The notes under the pieces: generated by a model
Databases searched by the model: none
The model's input: only the letters and a program-made list of their open reading frames with translations
Told to the model about the DNA's origin: nothing
Translations under genes and position numbers: made by a program
In this document: positions 19,293 to 29,228 of the stretch, piece by piece
Position numbering within the stretch: position 1 is the first letter of the stretch
Layout of the letters: the number at the start of each line of letters is the position of its first letter
Assembly: GCA_023248995.1 (NCBI GenBank)
Contig: JAHFDN010000012.1
Location: forward strand, 1 to 64,000
Direction: 5' to 3'
Length of the DNA stretch: 64,000 bases
Source: Candidatus Rokuibacteriota bacterium
GTDB lineage: Bacteria; Methylomirabilota; Methylomirabilia; Rokubacteriales; CSP1-6

Positions 19293-20557
19293 CAATGCCT
19301 AGCCGCCTGAAGATCCCTGCCGGAGAGAAGGTCATCCTTGAGCACGGAAAACTCCACGTTTCGGAGACGCCGATCATCCCCTTCATCGAGGGCGATGGCA
19401 CGGGCCCGGACATCTGGCGTGCGGCGGTCCGCGTCCTGGATGCCGCCGTGGCCCGGGCCTACAAGGGCCGCAAGAAGATCGCCTGGTGCGAAGTGTACGC
19501 GGGGGACAAGGCCCGCGCCGCCTACGGCCCCGATTGCCCGCCCAACCTCCTGCCTCCCGAGACGCTGGACGTCATCCGGGAGCATTTGGTGGCCATCAAG
19601 GGGCCGCTCACGACGCCGGTGGGGGCGGGCTTCCGGAGCCTGAACGTCGCGCTCCGCCAGGAGCTGGACCTCTACGTTTGCCTCCGCCCGGTGCGCTATT
19701 TGAAGGGCGTCCCGTCCCCGGTCAAGCACCCCGAGAAGGTGGACATGGTGATCTTCCGGGAGAACACGGAGGACATCTACGCCGGCATCGAGTGGGAGAC
19801 GGGGACACCGGAGGCCAAGAAGATCGTGGAGTTTCTCCAGAAGGAAATGGGCGTCAAGAAGATCCGCTTTCCGGCGACGTCGTCCATCGGCATCAAGCCC
19901 ATCTCGCGCGAGGGATCCGAGCGGCTGATCCGCGCGGCGCTCCGCTACGCGGTGGAGCACAACCGCCGGAACGTCACCATCGTGCACAAGGGGAACATCC
20001 AGAAGTACACCGAAGGGGCGTTCATGCGTTGGGGGTATGCGCTCGCCAAGCGCGAGTTCTCGGACCGCGTGATCTCCTGGGAGGAGTGCGGGGGTAAGCC
20101 GCCCGCCGGGAAGATCCTGATCAAAGACGCCATCACGGACGCCTTCCTCCAGCAGATTCTGACCCGCCCGGACGAGTTCGACGTGATCGCGGCCTGTAAC
20201 CTCACGGGCGACCTCCTGTCGGACGCGCTCGCCGCCCAGGTCGGCGGCATCGGGATCGCGCCCGGCGGCAACATCAACTACGAGACCGGCCACGCGCTCT
20301 TCGAGGCCACTCACGGCACGGCCCCCAAGTACGCCGGGCAGGACAAGGTGAACCCGGGGTCGCTCATCCTTTCCGGCGAGATGATGCTGCGCCACCTCGG
20401 CTGGACCGACGCGGCGGATCTCATCCTCGCCGGCCTGGAGAAGACCATCCAGTCCAAGGTGGTGACTTACGACTTCGCCCGCCTCACCGAGGGGGCCAAA
20501 GAAGTGAAGTGCTCCGAGTTCGCGAGCGCCATCGTCCAGAACATGGGGGGAGCGTGA
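19289..20557 (+). CDS. icd: NADP-dependent isocitrate dehydrogenase
   Basis: [70 protein letters not shown]; alternative ATG start at 19295. Confidence 0.93.
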   Translation: MTMPSRLKIPAGEKVILEHGKLHVSETPIIPFIEGDGTGPDIWRAAVRVLDAAVARAYKGRKKIAWCEVYAGDKARAAYGPDCPPNLLPPETLDVIREHLVAIKGPLTTPVGAGFRSLNVALRQELDLYVCLRPVRYLKGVPSPVKHPEKVDMVIFRENTEDIYAGIEWETGTPEAKKIVEFLQKEMGVKKIRFPATSSIGIKPISREGSERLIRAALRYAVEHNRRNVTIVHKGNIQKYTEGAFMRWGYALAKREFSDRVISWEECGGKPPAGKILIKDAITDAFLQQILTRPDEFDVIAACNLTGDLLSDALAAQVGGIGIAPGGNINYETGHALFEATHGTAPKYAGQDKVNPGSLILSGEMMLRHLGWTDAADLILAGLEKTIQSKVVTYDFARLTEGAKEVKCSEFASAIVQNMGGA

Positions 20558-20558
20558 G

Positions 20559-21485
20559 GTGCGACCCAAGGTCACGGTAGTCGGTGCCGGCAACGTCGGG
20601 GCCTCGGTGGCCCAGTACACGGTCGAGAAGGAGCTGGCTGACGTCGTGTTGGTGGACGTCATCGAAGGCGTCCCCCAGGGCAAGGCTCTGGACCTCCTCC
20701 AGGCCGGGCCGATCCACCGCTACGACTCGCGGCTCACGGGCTCGAACGGCTACGACGAGACGGCGGGCTCGGACATCGTCGTGGTAACGGCCGGCTTCCC
20801 CAGGAAGCCCGGGATGACGCGGGACGACCTGCTGTTCAAGAACGCCGAGGTCATCCAGGCCGTGACCCAGGAGGTGGCCCGGCGCTCCCCCAACGCCATC
20901 CTGATCATGGTCACGAACCCGCTGGACGCGATGGTCCAGCTCGCCTGGAAGGTGTCGGGCTTTCCGTCCCAGCGCGTGATGGGGATGGCGGGCATCCTCG
21001 ATTCGGCGCGCTTCCGCACCTTCGTCGCCATGGAGCTCGGCGTGTCCGTGGAGAACGTGACCGCGTTCGTGCTCGGGGGCCACGGCGATACCATGGTGCC
21101 GCTCCCCCGCTACTCGGCCGTCGCGGGGGTCCCGCTGCCCGAGCTCCTCTCCAAGGAGCGGATCGAGGCGATCGTCAAGCGGACGCGGGAGGGCGGCGCC
21201 GAGATCGTCGGCCTCCTGAAGGTCGGCGGCGCCTACTACGCCCCCGGCGCCGGCGCGGTGGAGATGATCGAGGCGATCTTGAAGGACAAGAAGAAGATCC
21301 TGCCGTGCGCCGCCTATCTGGATGGCCAGTACGGGATCAAGGGCCTCTACGTCGGCGTCCCGGTCAAGCTGGGGCGGAGCGGGGTCGAGCAGGTGATCGA
21401 GATCAAGCTGACGCCGGAGGAGGACGCCGCCTTCAAGAAGTCCGCCGCCGCCGTCCGCGAGCTGGTCGAGAAACTCAAGCTGTAG
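20559..21485 (+). CDS. mdh: Malate dehydrogenase
   Basis: [58 protein letters not shown]. Confidence 0.93.
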   Translation: MRPKVTVVGAGNVGASVAQYTVEKELADVVLVDVIEGVPQGKALDLLQAGPIHRYDSRLTGSNGYDETAGSDIVVVTAGFPRKPGMTRDDLLFKNAEVIQAVTQEVARRSPNAILIMVTNPLDAMVQLAWKVSGFPSQRVMGMAGILDSARFRTFVAMELGVSVENVTAFVLGGHGDTMVPLPRYSAVAGVPLPELLSKERIEAIVKRTREGGAEIVGLLKVGGAYYAPGAGAVEMIEAILKDKKKILPCAAYLDGQYGIKGLYVGVPVKLGRSGVEQVIEIKLTPEEDAAFKKSAAAVRELVEKLKL

Positions 21486-21495
21486 GAGTCTGACC

Positions 21496-22338
21496 ATGCG
21501 CGAGATCCACGTCTCCGCGATCTCCGACGCGGTCAAGAAGCTCTGCATGGACGCCAACTGGGACCTGGGGACGGACATGCTGCGGGCGTTCGACCGGGCT
21601 CTCACGACGGAGCGCTCCCCCGCCGGCAAGCAGGTGCTGGAGATGCTGAAAGACAACGCCCAGATGGCGCGGACCCAGAAGATCCCGTACTGCCAGGACA
21701 CGGGCTTCGTGGTCTGCTTCGTCGAGCTCGGCCAGAACGTGCACATCACCGGCGGCCTGCTCACTGACGCGATAAACACGGGCGTTAGCCAGGGCTACAC
21801 CGAAGGGTATCTCCGCGCGTCCATCGTGAAGAGCCCCTTCGACAGGAAGAACACCGGCGACAACACGCCCGCCGTGATCCACGTTGACGTTGTGCCGGGC
21901 GAGCACCTGAAAATCATGGTGATGGCGAAGGGCGGCGGGTGCGAGAACCGATCCAAGTACAAGATGCTCACCCCGGCGGATGGCCTGGACGGCGTCAAGG
22001 ACTGGATCCTCGAATGCATCAGAACGGCGGGGCCCGACGCCTGCCCGCCGCTCATCGCCGGCGTGGGGGTGGGCGGGACCTTCGAGAAGGCGGCCATTCT
22101 CTCCAAGAAGGCGCTCTTCCGGGAGATCGGCTCGTCGAATCCGGATCCGGCGGTGGACGCGATCGAGAAGGACGTGCTCGAGAGAGCCAATCGCCTCGGG
22201 ATCGGGCCCCAGGGCTACGGCGGGGACACGACCGCCTTCGCGGTCCACATCGTGACCTATCCCTGCCACATCACCTCGCTCCCCGTCGCGGTGACGATCG
22301 AATGCCACGCCCACCGCCACAAGGAAGTGACGCTATGA
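21496..22338 (+). CDS. fumA: Fumarate hydratase class I alpha subunit/domain
   Basis: [57 protein letters not shown]. Confidence 0.92.
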   Translation: MREIHVSAISDAVKKLCMDANWDLGTDMLRAFDRALTTERSPAGKQVLEMLKDNAQMARTQKIPYCQDTGFVVCFVELGQNVHITGGLLTDAINTGVSQGYTEGYLRASIVKSPFDRKNTGDNTPAVIHVDVVPGEHLKIMVMAKGGGCENRSKYKMLTPADGLDGVKDWILECIRTAGPDACPPLIAGVGVGGTFEKAAILSKKALFREIGSSNPDPAVDAIEKDVLERANRLGIGPQGYGGDTTAFAVHIVTYPCHITSLPVAVTIECHAHRHKEVTL

Positions 22339-22436
22339 GAGTCGGCTCCTGTCGCGGCGAGCAGGGCGCGAGGGGCGGGCGGGAGGCGGCGGACGGGGAG
22401 CCCCGCGGCGCGGAGCGCACCGCGAAATCGGTGCTG

Positions 22437-22515
22437 CTGTTCGGCAACAGGACTGATCGCTATGGGGCAGACTCGCGCATGCGGGAGCGAGCACCGTGGG
22501 GCTGTCCGCCGACAG
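22437..22515 (+). repeat. Two tandem short stem-loops in the fumA-fumB spacer
   Basis: GCTGTTCGGCAACAGGAC (22436-22453) and GCTGTCCGCCGACAGGAC (22501-22518): CTGTT/AACAG versus CTGTC/GACAG, a T:A to C:G compensatory change. Confidence 0.45.
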
Positions 22516-22543
22516 GACCCGCCCGGCCCGGAGTCCTACGCGC

Positions 22544-23113
22544 GTGATCAAGGCGTCGCCAGACGGCATCAAAGATGTCACCACGCCCCTCTCCGACGCG
22601 GACGTCGAGTCGCTCAAGAGCGGCGACCGCGTCAGGATCACCGGCACACTCTATACCGGCCGCGACGCGGCCCACGCCCGGTTCCTCCCGCTGATGGACG
22701 AGGACAAACCCCTCCCCTTCGACGTCAGGGGGCAAATCATCTACTACACCGGTCCGTCCCCGGCCCGTCCGGGCATGGTGATCGGCTCCGTGGGCCCCAC
22801 CACCGGGAGCCGCATGGACAAGTACGCGCCCAAGCTCCTGGCCCTCGGGCTCAAAGGGATGATGGGCAAGGGGAGCCGATCGATGGAGGTCCGGGCGGCG
22901 TTGAGGAAATACAAAGGGGTGTACTTCGGGGCCGTGGGCGGGGCGGGGGCGGTCCTCTCGCGCTACGTCCGAAAGGTGGAGATCGTGGCCTACGAGGATC
23001 TGGGCACCGAGGCGATCCGCCGGATGGAGGTGGAGGGCTTTCCCGCCATCGTCGTCAACGACTGCCACGGCAACGACCTCTACCAGGAGGGGATGAAAGC
23101 CTATGCCCGCTAG
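22544..23113 (+). CDS. fumB: Fumarate hydratase class I beta subunit/domain
   Basis: GTG start; GQIIYYTGPSPARPGMVIGSVGPTTGSRMDKYAPKLLALGLKGMMGKG. Confidence 0.9.
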   Translation: MIKASPDGIKDVTTPLSDADVESLKSGDRVRITGTLYTGRDAAHARFLPLMDEDKPLPFDVRGQIIYYTGPSPARPGMVIGSVGPTTGSRMDKYAPKLLALGLKGMMGKGSRSMEVRAALRKYKGVYFGAVGGAGAVLSRYVRKVEIVAYEDLGTEAIRRMEVEGFPAIVVNDCHGNDLYQEGMKAYAR

Positions 23114-23828
23114 CGAGCTCACGGCGACGGCCACGCTGCGCAAGGACACCTGGTGGCTCGAGCCGCTCCTGATCGTGCTGGGGCTCGGGGCCTTCGTGGT
23201 CTACACGACCTGGGCGGCGCTCCAGGGGGCCCACTACGAGTACAAGAACTACCTCTCGCCCTTCTACTCGCCGACGTTGAAGCCGTCCTGGTGGCCCTTC
23301 TCCCCCGCGATCCTGATCCTCTGGGGCCCCGCCGGCTTCCGGCTGACCTGCTATTACTACCGCAAGGCCTACTACCGCTCGTTCTGGTGGTCGCCGCCCG
23401 CGTGCGCCGTCCGCGACGCCCGCTCGGGGTACACCGGCGAGACCGGCTTCCCGCTGATCCTCCAGAACATCCACCGGTACTTCTTCTACGTGGCCACGGC
23501 GTTCCTGATCTTCCTCTGGTACGACGCGATCTACGCGTTCGTCTTCGACGGCCGCTTCGGCGTCGGCCTGGGCTCGGTCATCATGCTGGTCAACGTGGCG
23601 TTGCTCTCGATGTACTCCTTCTCCTGCCACTCCTGCCGCCACCTGTGCGGCGGGTGTCTGGACCGGTTCTCCTCGAGCCCGCTCCGCTACCGGCTCTGGC
23701 GGATAGTCACCACGCAGAACGAGAGGCACATGCTCTGGGCCTGGCTGTCGCTCGTCTCGGTGGCGCTCACCGACGTCTTCATCCGCCTCCTCTCCATGGG
23801 GATCATCCGCGACGTGAGGTTCTTCTGA
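23103..23828 (+). CDS. sdhC: Succinate dehydrogenase cytochrome/membrane anchor subunit
   Basis: Polytopic; RLTCYYYRKAYYRSFWWSPPACAV, SFSCHSCRHLCGG; directly upstream of sdhA. Confidence 0.75.
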   Translation: MPASELTATATLRKDTWWLEPLLIVLGLGAFVVYTTWAALQGAHYEYKNYLSPFYSPTLKPSWWPFSPAILILWGPAGFRLTCYYYRKAYYRSFWWSPPACAVRDARSGYTGETGFPLILQNIHRYFFYVATAFLIFLWYDAIYAFVFDGRFGVGLGSVIMLVNVALLSMYSFSCHSCRHLCGGCLDRFSSSPLRYRLWRIVTTQNERHMLWAWLSLVSVALTDVFIRLLSMGIIRDVRFF

Positions 23829-25630
23829 TGGCCAGTGACAAGTACGAAAACCACGAGTACGACGTGATCGTCATCGGCGCCGGCGGCGCGGGCCTCCGGG
23901 CTGCCATCGAGGCCTCCGCCCAGGGGGTGAAAACCGCCCTCATCTGCAAGTCCCTCCTCGGCAAGGCCCACACGGTCATGGCCGAGGGCGGGATCGCCGC
24001 GGCGCTCGGCAACGTCTGGCCCGAGGACAACTGGAAGGTCCACTTCCGGGACACCATGCGCGGCGGCAAGCTCCTCAACAACTGGCGGATGGCCCAGCTC
24101 CACGCCCAGGAGGCCCCGGACCGCGTCAAGGAGCTGGAGGCGTGGGGGGCGCTCTTCGACCGCACGAAGGACGGGCGCATCCTCCAGCGCGACTTCGGCG
24201 GCCACCGCTACGCGCGCCTGGCGCACGTGGGAGACCGGACCGGGCTCGAGATGATCCGCACCCTCCAGCAGCACGCCGTGCACAAGGGGATCGACGTCTT
24301 CATGGAATGCACGATTACGCGCCTGCTGAAGGACGGCGACCGGGTCTCGGGCGCCTTCGGCTACTGGCGTGAGACTGGCCGGCTGGTGGTCTTCAAGGCG
24401 AAGGCGGTAGTGCTCGCCACCGGCGGCATCGGCAAGGCGTGGAAATTTGGTACGAACTCGTGGGAGTGCGTTGGCGATGGGGTCGCCCTGGCCCTCGAGG
24501 CCGGGGCCGAGCTCATCGACATGGAATGCTACCAGTTTCACCCGACTGGGATGGTCTGGCCGCCGAGCGTGCGCGGCATCCTCGTGACCGAAGGCGTCCG
24601 CGGCGACGGCGGCACGCTCAAGAACGCGCTCGGCGACCGGTTCATGTTCAAGTACATCCCCGAGTTCTTCCGGGCCGAGACTGCCGACACCGAGGCGGAG
24701 GCCGACCGCTGGTACGCCGACAAGAAGAACAACCGCCGAACTCCCGACCTCCTCCCCCGCGACGAGGTGGCGCGCGCGATCAACGCCGAGGTCAGGGCGG
24801 GGCGGGGGAGCCCCCACGGGGGCGTGTTCCTCGACATCGCCAGCCGGCGCGACGCCGAGTACATCAAGCGGCGGCTTCCCAGCATGTACCACCAGTTCAA
24901 GGAGCTGGCGGACGTGGACATCACCAAGGAGCCCATGGAGGTCGGCCCCACCGCGCATTATATGAACGGCGGGGTGCGCGTGGACGCCGATACGGAGGCC
25001 ACCGCCGTTCCGGGGCTCTTTGCCGCGGGCGAGGTCGCAGGGGGACTCCACGGCGCGAATCGCCTGGGCGGCAACTCGCTGTCGGATCTCGTGGTGTTCG
25101 GTCGGCGGGCGGGCCTTTACGCCGCCGAGTACGCGAAGGTCTTCAAGGGGACGCCCACGGTGGACGCAGGCCAAGCGGAGGCCCTCGCGCGGGAATGTCT
25201 CGAGCCCTTCGAGCGGAGCGGCGGCGAGAACCCCTACGCGATCCACCAGGACCTCCAGGAATGCATGCAGACCCTGGTCGGGATCATCCGGACCGAGGGC
25301 GAGCTCACGAAGGCGCTGGAGGAGATCGCCACGCTCCGGGAGCGGTGCCGCCGGATCAGGGTGGACGGCAACCGCCAGTACAACCCCGCCTGGCATCTGG
25401 CCCTGGACCTTCAGTCCATGCTCACGGTTTCCGAGGCGGTGACGCGCGCGGCGCTGGAGCGGAAAGAGAGTCGCGGCGGCCACGCCCGCGAGGACTACCC
25501 GAAGATGGATGCCGAGCTCGGGAAAGTGAATATGGCGGTGCGGAAGGTGGGTGAGGAACTCACGGTCACCCGGGAGCGGATCCCAGAAATGCCCCCGGAC
25601 CTCAAGAAGCTTCTCGAGGGAGACAAGTAA
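23828..25630 (+). CDS. sdhA: Succinate dehydrogenase flavoprotein subunit
   Basis: DVIVIGAGGAGLRAAIEA, HTVMAEGGIAAALGN, QFHPTGMVWP, GPTAHYMNGGVRVD, GGLHGANRLGGNSLSDL. Confidence 0.95.
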   Translation: MASDKYENHEYDVIVIGAGGAGLRAAIEASAQGVKTALICKSLLGKAHTVMAEGGIAAALGNVWPEDNWKVHFRDTMRGGKLLNNWRMAQLHAQEAPDRVKELEAWGALFDRTKDGRILQRDFGGHRYARLAHVGDRTGLEMIRTLQQHAVHKGIDVFMECTITRLLKDGDRVSGAFGYWRETGRLVVFKAKAVVLATGGIGKAWKFGTNSWECVGDGVALALEAGAELIDMECYQFHPTGMVWPPSVRGILVTEGVRGDGGTLKNALGDRFMFKYIPEFFRAETADTEAEADRWYADKKNNRRTPDLLPRDEVARAINAEVRAGRGSPHGGVFLDIASRRDAEYIKRRLPSMYHQFKELADVDITKEPMEVGPTAHYMNGGVRVDADTEATAVPGLFAAGEVAGGLHGANRLGGNSLSDLVVFGRRAGLYAAEYAKVFKGTPTVDAGQAEALARECLEPFERSGGENPYAIHQDLQECMQTLVGIIRTEGELTKALEEIATLRERCRRIRVDGNRQYNPAWHLALDLQSMLTVSEAVTRAALERKESRGGHAREDYPKMDAELGKVNMAVRKVGEELTVTRERIPEMPPDLKKLLEGDK

Positions 25631-26376
25631 TGCCCGACGCGGTCATGCGGCTCTGGCGCGGCGACGTCCGGGGCGGCGCCTTCCGGGAGTACCGCGTCCC
25701 CACCGAGGAGGGCATGGTCGTTCTCGACGTCATCCACAAAATCCAGGCAACCCAGGCCCACGACCTGGCGGTCCGGTGGAACTGCAAGGCGGGCAAGTGC
25801 GGCTCGTGCAGCGCCGAGGTGAACGGCCGCCCCCGGCTCATGTGCATGACGCGGATGAACCTCTTCGCCGCGGGCGAGCCCATCACGGTGGCCCCGATAA
25901 AAACCTTCCCGCTCATCCGGGACCTGGTGGCCGACGTCTCCTTCAACTACCAGGTGGCGAAGACCATCCCCGCCTTCCGGCCTGGGCCGGGCGAACCCGA
26001 CGGCACGTTCCGCATGATGCAGGAGGACATCGACCGGGGGCAGGAGTTCCACAAGTGCATCGAGTGCTTCCTCTGCCAGAACGTCTGCCACGTCATCCGC
26101 GACCACCCCGATAACATGCCTTTCTTTGCGGGGCCTCGATTCTTCGTCAGGCTCGCGGCGCTCGAGATGCACCCGATGGACGAGGCCGCCCGCGCGGAGT
26201 ACCTCCGGCTCAAGGCCGGGCTCGGCTTCTGCAACATCACCAAGTGCTGCACCGAGGTCTGCCCCGAGCACATCAAGATCACCGACAACGCCATCATCCC
26301 GCTCAAGGAGCGGGTGGTGAGCGAGCACTACGACCCCATCGTGTGGACCTGGCGGAAGCTCACCGGGCGCAAATAA
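25630..26376 (+). CDS. sdhB: Succinate dehydrogenase iron-sulfur subunit
   Basis: CKAGKCGSCSAEVNGRPRLMC, CIECFLCQNVCHV, CCTEVCPEHIKITDNAIIPLKERVV. Confidence 0.95.
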   Translation: MPDAVMRLWRGDVRGGAFREYRVPTEEGMVVLDVIHKIQATQAHDLAVRWNCKAGKCGSCSAEVNGRPRLMCMTRMNLFAAGEPITVAPIKTFPLIRDLVADVSFNYQVAKTIPAFRPGPGEPDGTFRMMQEDIDRGQEFHKCIECFLCQNVCHVIRDHPDNMPFFAGPRFFVRLAALEMHPMDEAARAEYLRLKAGLGFCNITKCCTEVCPEHIKITDNAIIPLKERVVSEHYDPIVWTWRKLTGRK

Positions 26377-26452
26377 AGTCCGGGCTCGCGGAGTGGAGGG
26401 GGCCGGGGAGCCTGTCGGCCAGAATGCCTGACGAAAGAGGGAGATAATATCC

Positions 26453-26737
26453 ATGCCTCACGTACTGATCCGGCATAAGGTCGAAGACTATACGAAGTGG
26501 AAGTCCGTGTTCGATGCGCACAAGGCCATGCGCAAGGCCGGCGGCGAAAAGACCTATCACATCTTTCACACCACCGATGATCCCAATAACCTCGTGCTCC
26601 TCTTCGAATGGAACAGTGTGGACAATGCTCGACGGTTTCTGGAGTCTCAAGAGTTGCGCCAGGCGATGAAGAAGGCTGGCGTCAAGGACCAGCCTGACAT
26701 TTATTTTCTAAAAGAAGGTCAGCAGGGGTCCGTGTAG
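26453..26737 (+). CDS. Small dimeric alpha/beta-barrel (ABM/cyclase-like) protein
   Basis: [23 protein letters not shown]...[16 protein letters not shown]; lower GC than flanks. Confidence 0.65.
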   Translation: MPHVLIRHKVEDYTKWKSVFDAHKAMRKAGGEKTYHIFHTTDDPNNLVLLFEWNSVDNARRFLESQELRQAMKKAGVKDQPDIYFLKEGQQGSV

Positions 26738-26761
26738 CGCGCCTCGACACCCCCCGAATCC

Positions 26762-27928
26762 ATGAAGATCCACGAGTATCAGGCCAAGGCGATCCTGAGG
26801 GAGTTCGGCGTTCCCGTGCCGGCCGGGGAGGTGGCCGACACTCCGGCCGCCGCCAGGGCCGTCGCCAAGAAACTGGGCGGCCGCGTGGTGGTGAAGGCCC
26901 AGATCCACGCCGGGGGACGGGGCAAAGGCGGGGGGATCAAGCTGGCCGACGACCCCGCCGCTGCGGAGGCCGCCGCGCGGCAGATCCTCGGGATGAGGCT
27001 CAAGACCCCCCAGACGCCGCCCGAGGGAATCGAGGTCAGGCGCGTCCTGGTCGAGGGCGCGTCTCCGATCCGCCACGAGCTTTACCTCTCTGTCACGCTC
27101 GACCGCGCCAGGGCGACGCCGGTGGTGATGGCCTCGGAGGCCGGGGGCATGGAGATCGAGGAGGTCGCGGCGAAGTCTCCCGAAAAGATCCTCCGAGCGT
27201 GGGCGCACCCGGTCCTCGGCCTTCAGGCCTTCCAGGCCCGTGCCCTCGCCTTCGGCCTCGGGCTCTCCGGCGATCTCCTGAAGGTCGGCGTGACGACGAT
27301 CCTGAGCCTCTATCGGTGCTTCGTCGCCAAGGACTGCTCGCTCGCCGAGATCAACCCGCTCGTCCTCACCGCCGACGGCCGCCTCCTGGCGCTGGATGCC
27401 AAGCTGAATTTCGACGACAGCGCCCTCTACCGGCACCCGGAGATCCAGGAGCTCAGGGACATCAACGAGGAGGATCCGCTCGACGTCGAGGCGTCGAAGT
27501 TCAGCCTCAACTACATCAAGCTCAACGGCGACGTGGGCTGCATGGTCAACGGCGCGGGGCTCGCGATGGCCACCATGGACATCATCAAGCTGGCGGGCGG
27601 CGAGCCCGCCAACTTCCTGGACGTGGGTGGCGGCGCCTCGCCCGAGCAGATCGACAACGCCTTCCGCATCCTGTCCTCCGATCCCAGCGTGAAGGCGGTG
27701 TTCATCAACGTCTTCGGCGGGATCCTGCGGTGCGACCGCCTGGCCGAGGGCGTCATCGCGGCCGTCAGAAAGCTCGGGCTCCGGCTGCCCGTCGTGGTCC
27801 GGATGGAGGGCACGAACGTCGAGCTCGGCAAGAAGATGCTGGCCGAGTCGGGCCTGGCCCTCACGACCGCCGAGGACATGGGGGACGGCGCCCGCAAGGT
27901 CGTCGCGCTCGCCCGGAGGGCGGCGTGA
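26762..27928 (+). CDS. sucC: Succinate--CoA ligase (ADP-forming) beta subunit
   Basis: [65 protein letters not shown]. Confidence 0.95.
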   Translation: MKIHEYQAKAILREFGVPVPAGEVADTPAAARAVAKKLGGRVVVKAQIHAGGRGKGGGIKLADDPAAAEAAARQILGMRLKTPQTPPEGIEVRRVLVEGASPIRHELYLSVTLDRARATPVVMASEAGGMEIEEVAAKSPEKILRAWAHPVLGLQAFQARALAFGLGLSGDLLKVGVTTILSLYRCFVAKDCSLAEINPLVLTADGRLLALDAKLNFDDSALYRHPEIQELRDINEEDPLDVEASKFSLNYIKLNGDVGCMVNGAGLAMATMDIIKLAGGEPANFLDVGGGASPEQIDNAFRILSSDPSVKAVFINVFGGILRCDRLAEGVIAAVRKLGLRLPVVVRMEGTNVELGKKMLAESGLALTTAEDMGDGARKVVALARRAA

Positions 27929-28797
27929 GCATCCTGGCCGACAAGCGCACGCGAGTCGTCGTGCAGGGGATCACCGGCCGCGAGGGGGCCTTTCACGCCG
28001 CGCGCTGCAAGGAATACGGCACGACCGTGGTCGGGGGCGTCACGCCGGGCAAGGGGGGCACGACCCACGAAGGGTTTTTCGTCTGGAACACGGTCGCCGA
28101 GGCGGTGGAGCGGGAAGGCGCCAGCTGCGCCCTGATCTTCGTGCCGCCGCCTGCGGCCGCGGATGCGATCATGGAGGCCGCGGAGGCGGGCGTCGCTCTG
28201 ATCGTGTGCATCACGGAGGGTATCCCCGTCGCCGACATGGTGCGGGCGAAGCATTTCCTGGCCGGAGCCCGGAGCCGGCTCGTCGGGCCCAATTGCCCCG
28301 GCGTGATCACCCCGGGACAGGCCAAGATCGGCATCATGCCGGGTCACATCCACGCGCCGGGCGCCGTCGGCGTCGTCTCGCGGAGCGGCACCCTGACCTA
28401 CGAGGTGGTGCACCAGCTCACCCAGCGCGGGCTCGGCCAGTCCACCTGCGTGGGGATCGGGGGGGACCCGGTCAACGGGACGAGCTTCGTGGACGTGCTC
28501 CGGCTCTTCAACGAGGATCCCGAGACGCGGGCGATCATGATGATCGGCGAGATCGGGGGGACCGCGGAGGAGGAGGCGGCCGTCTTCATCAAGGAGCACG
28601 TCAGGAAACCCGTCATCGCCTTCATCTGCGGCCAGACGGCGCCCCCCGGCCGCCGCATGGGTCACGCGGGCGCCATCATCGCCGGCGGCAAGGGAACGGC
28701 GGCGGAGAAGATGGCGGCCTTGGGCGCTGCCGGGGTGACCTTGGTCAAGAGCCCGGCCGACATGGGCGTCACGGTCGAGCGTGTGCTGAAGGGCTAG
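27925..28797 (+). CDS. sucD: Succinate--CoA ligase alpha subunit
   Basis: [61 protein letters not shown]. Confidence 0.95.
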   Translation: MSILADKRTRVVVQGITGREGAFHAARCKEYGTTVVGGVTPGKGGTTHEGFFVWNTVAEAVEREGASCALIFVPPPAAADAIMEAAEAGVALIVCITEGIPVADMVRAKHFLAGARSRLVGPNCPGVITPGQAKIGIMPGHIHAPGAVGVVSRSGTLTYEVVHQLTQRGLGQSTCVGIGGDPVNGTSFVDVLRLFNEDPETRAIMMIGEIGGTAEEEAAVFIKEHVRKPVIAFICGQTAPPGRRMGHAGAIIAGGKGTAAEKMAALGAAGVTLVKSPADMGVTVERVLKG

Positions 28798-28799
28798 CC

Positions 28800-29228
28800 G
28801 TGGCGATCGAGCGCACGCTGGTCATTGTGAAGCCCGATGCTGTCGCCAAGGGCGTCGCCGGAAGGATCATCAGCCGCTTCGAGGAGGCGGGGCTCAAGAT
28901 CCTCGCGGCCAAGATGGTTCACCTGACGAAGGCCCGAGCCGCCGGCTTCTACGCCGTCCACAAGGATCGCCCGTTTTACGAGAGTCTCTGCACCTTCATG
29001 ACCCAGGGACCGTGTGTCCCGATGGTCCTCGAGGGGGAGGACGCCATCGGCCGGGTGCGGGAGATCATGGGAGCGACCGATCCGGCCAAGGCCGCCCCCG
29101 GCACGATCCGGCGCGAGTATGCCTCTTCGATCGAGGCCAACGCCGTCCACGGCTCGGACTCCCCCGAGTCCGCGGCGTTCGAGATCCCCTACCTCTTCAG
29201 CACGCCGGAGATTTTCCCTCGGTCGTGA
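28800..29228 (+). CDS. ndk: Nucleoside diphosphate kinase
   Basis: [51 protein letters not shown]. Confidence 0.95.
   Translation: MAIERTLVIVKPDAVAKGVAGRIISRFEEAGLKILAAKMVHLTKARAAGFYAVHKDRPFYESLCTFMTQGPCVPMVLEGEDAIGRVREIMGATDPAKAAPGTIRREYASSIEANAVHGSDSPESAAFEIPYLFSTPEIFPRS

Noticed and set aside
23153-23827. N-terminal extension of the SdhA ORF in the track (ORF 23153-25630)
   Set aside because: This part is the out-of-frame shadow of sdhC. The true SdhA start is the ATG at 23828 overlapping the sdhC stop.
26401-26420. GGCCG...CGGCC inverted repeat after sdhB as a terminator
   Set aside because: Only 5-bp arms, no U-tract; expected by chance in high-GC DNA.
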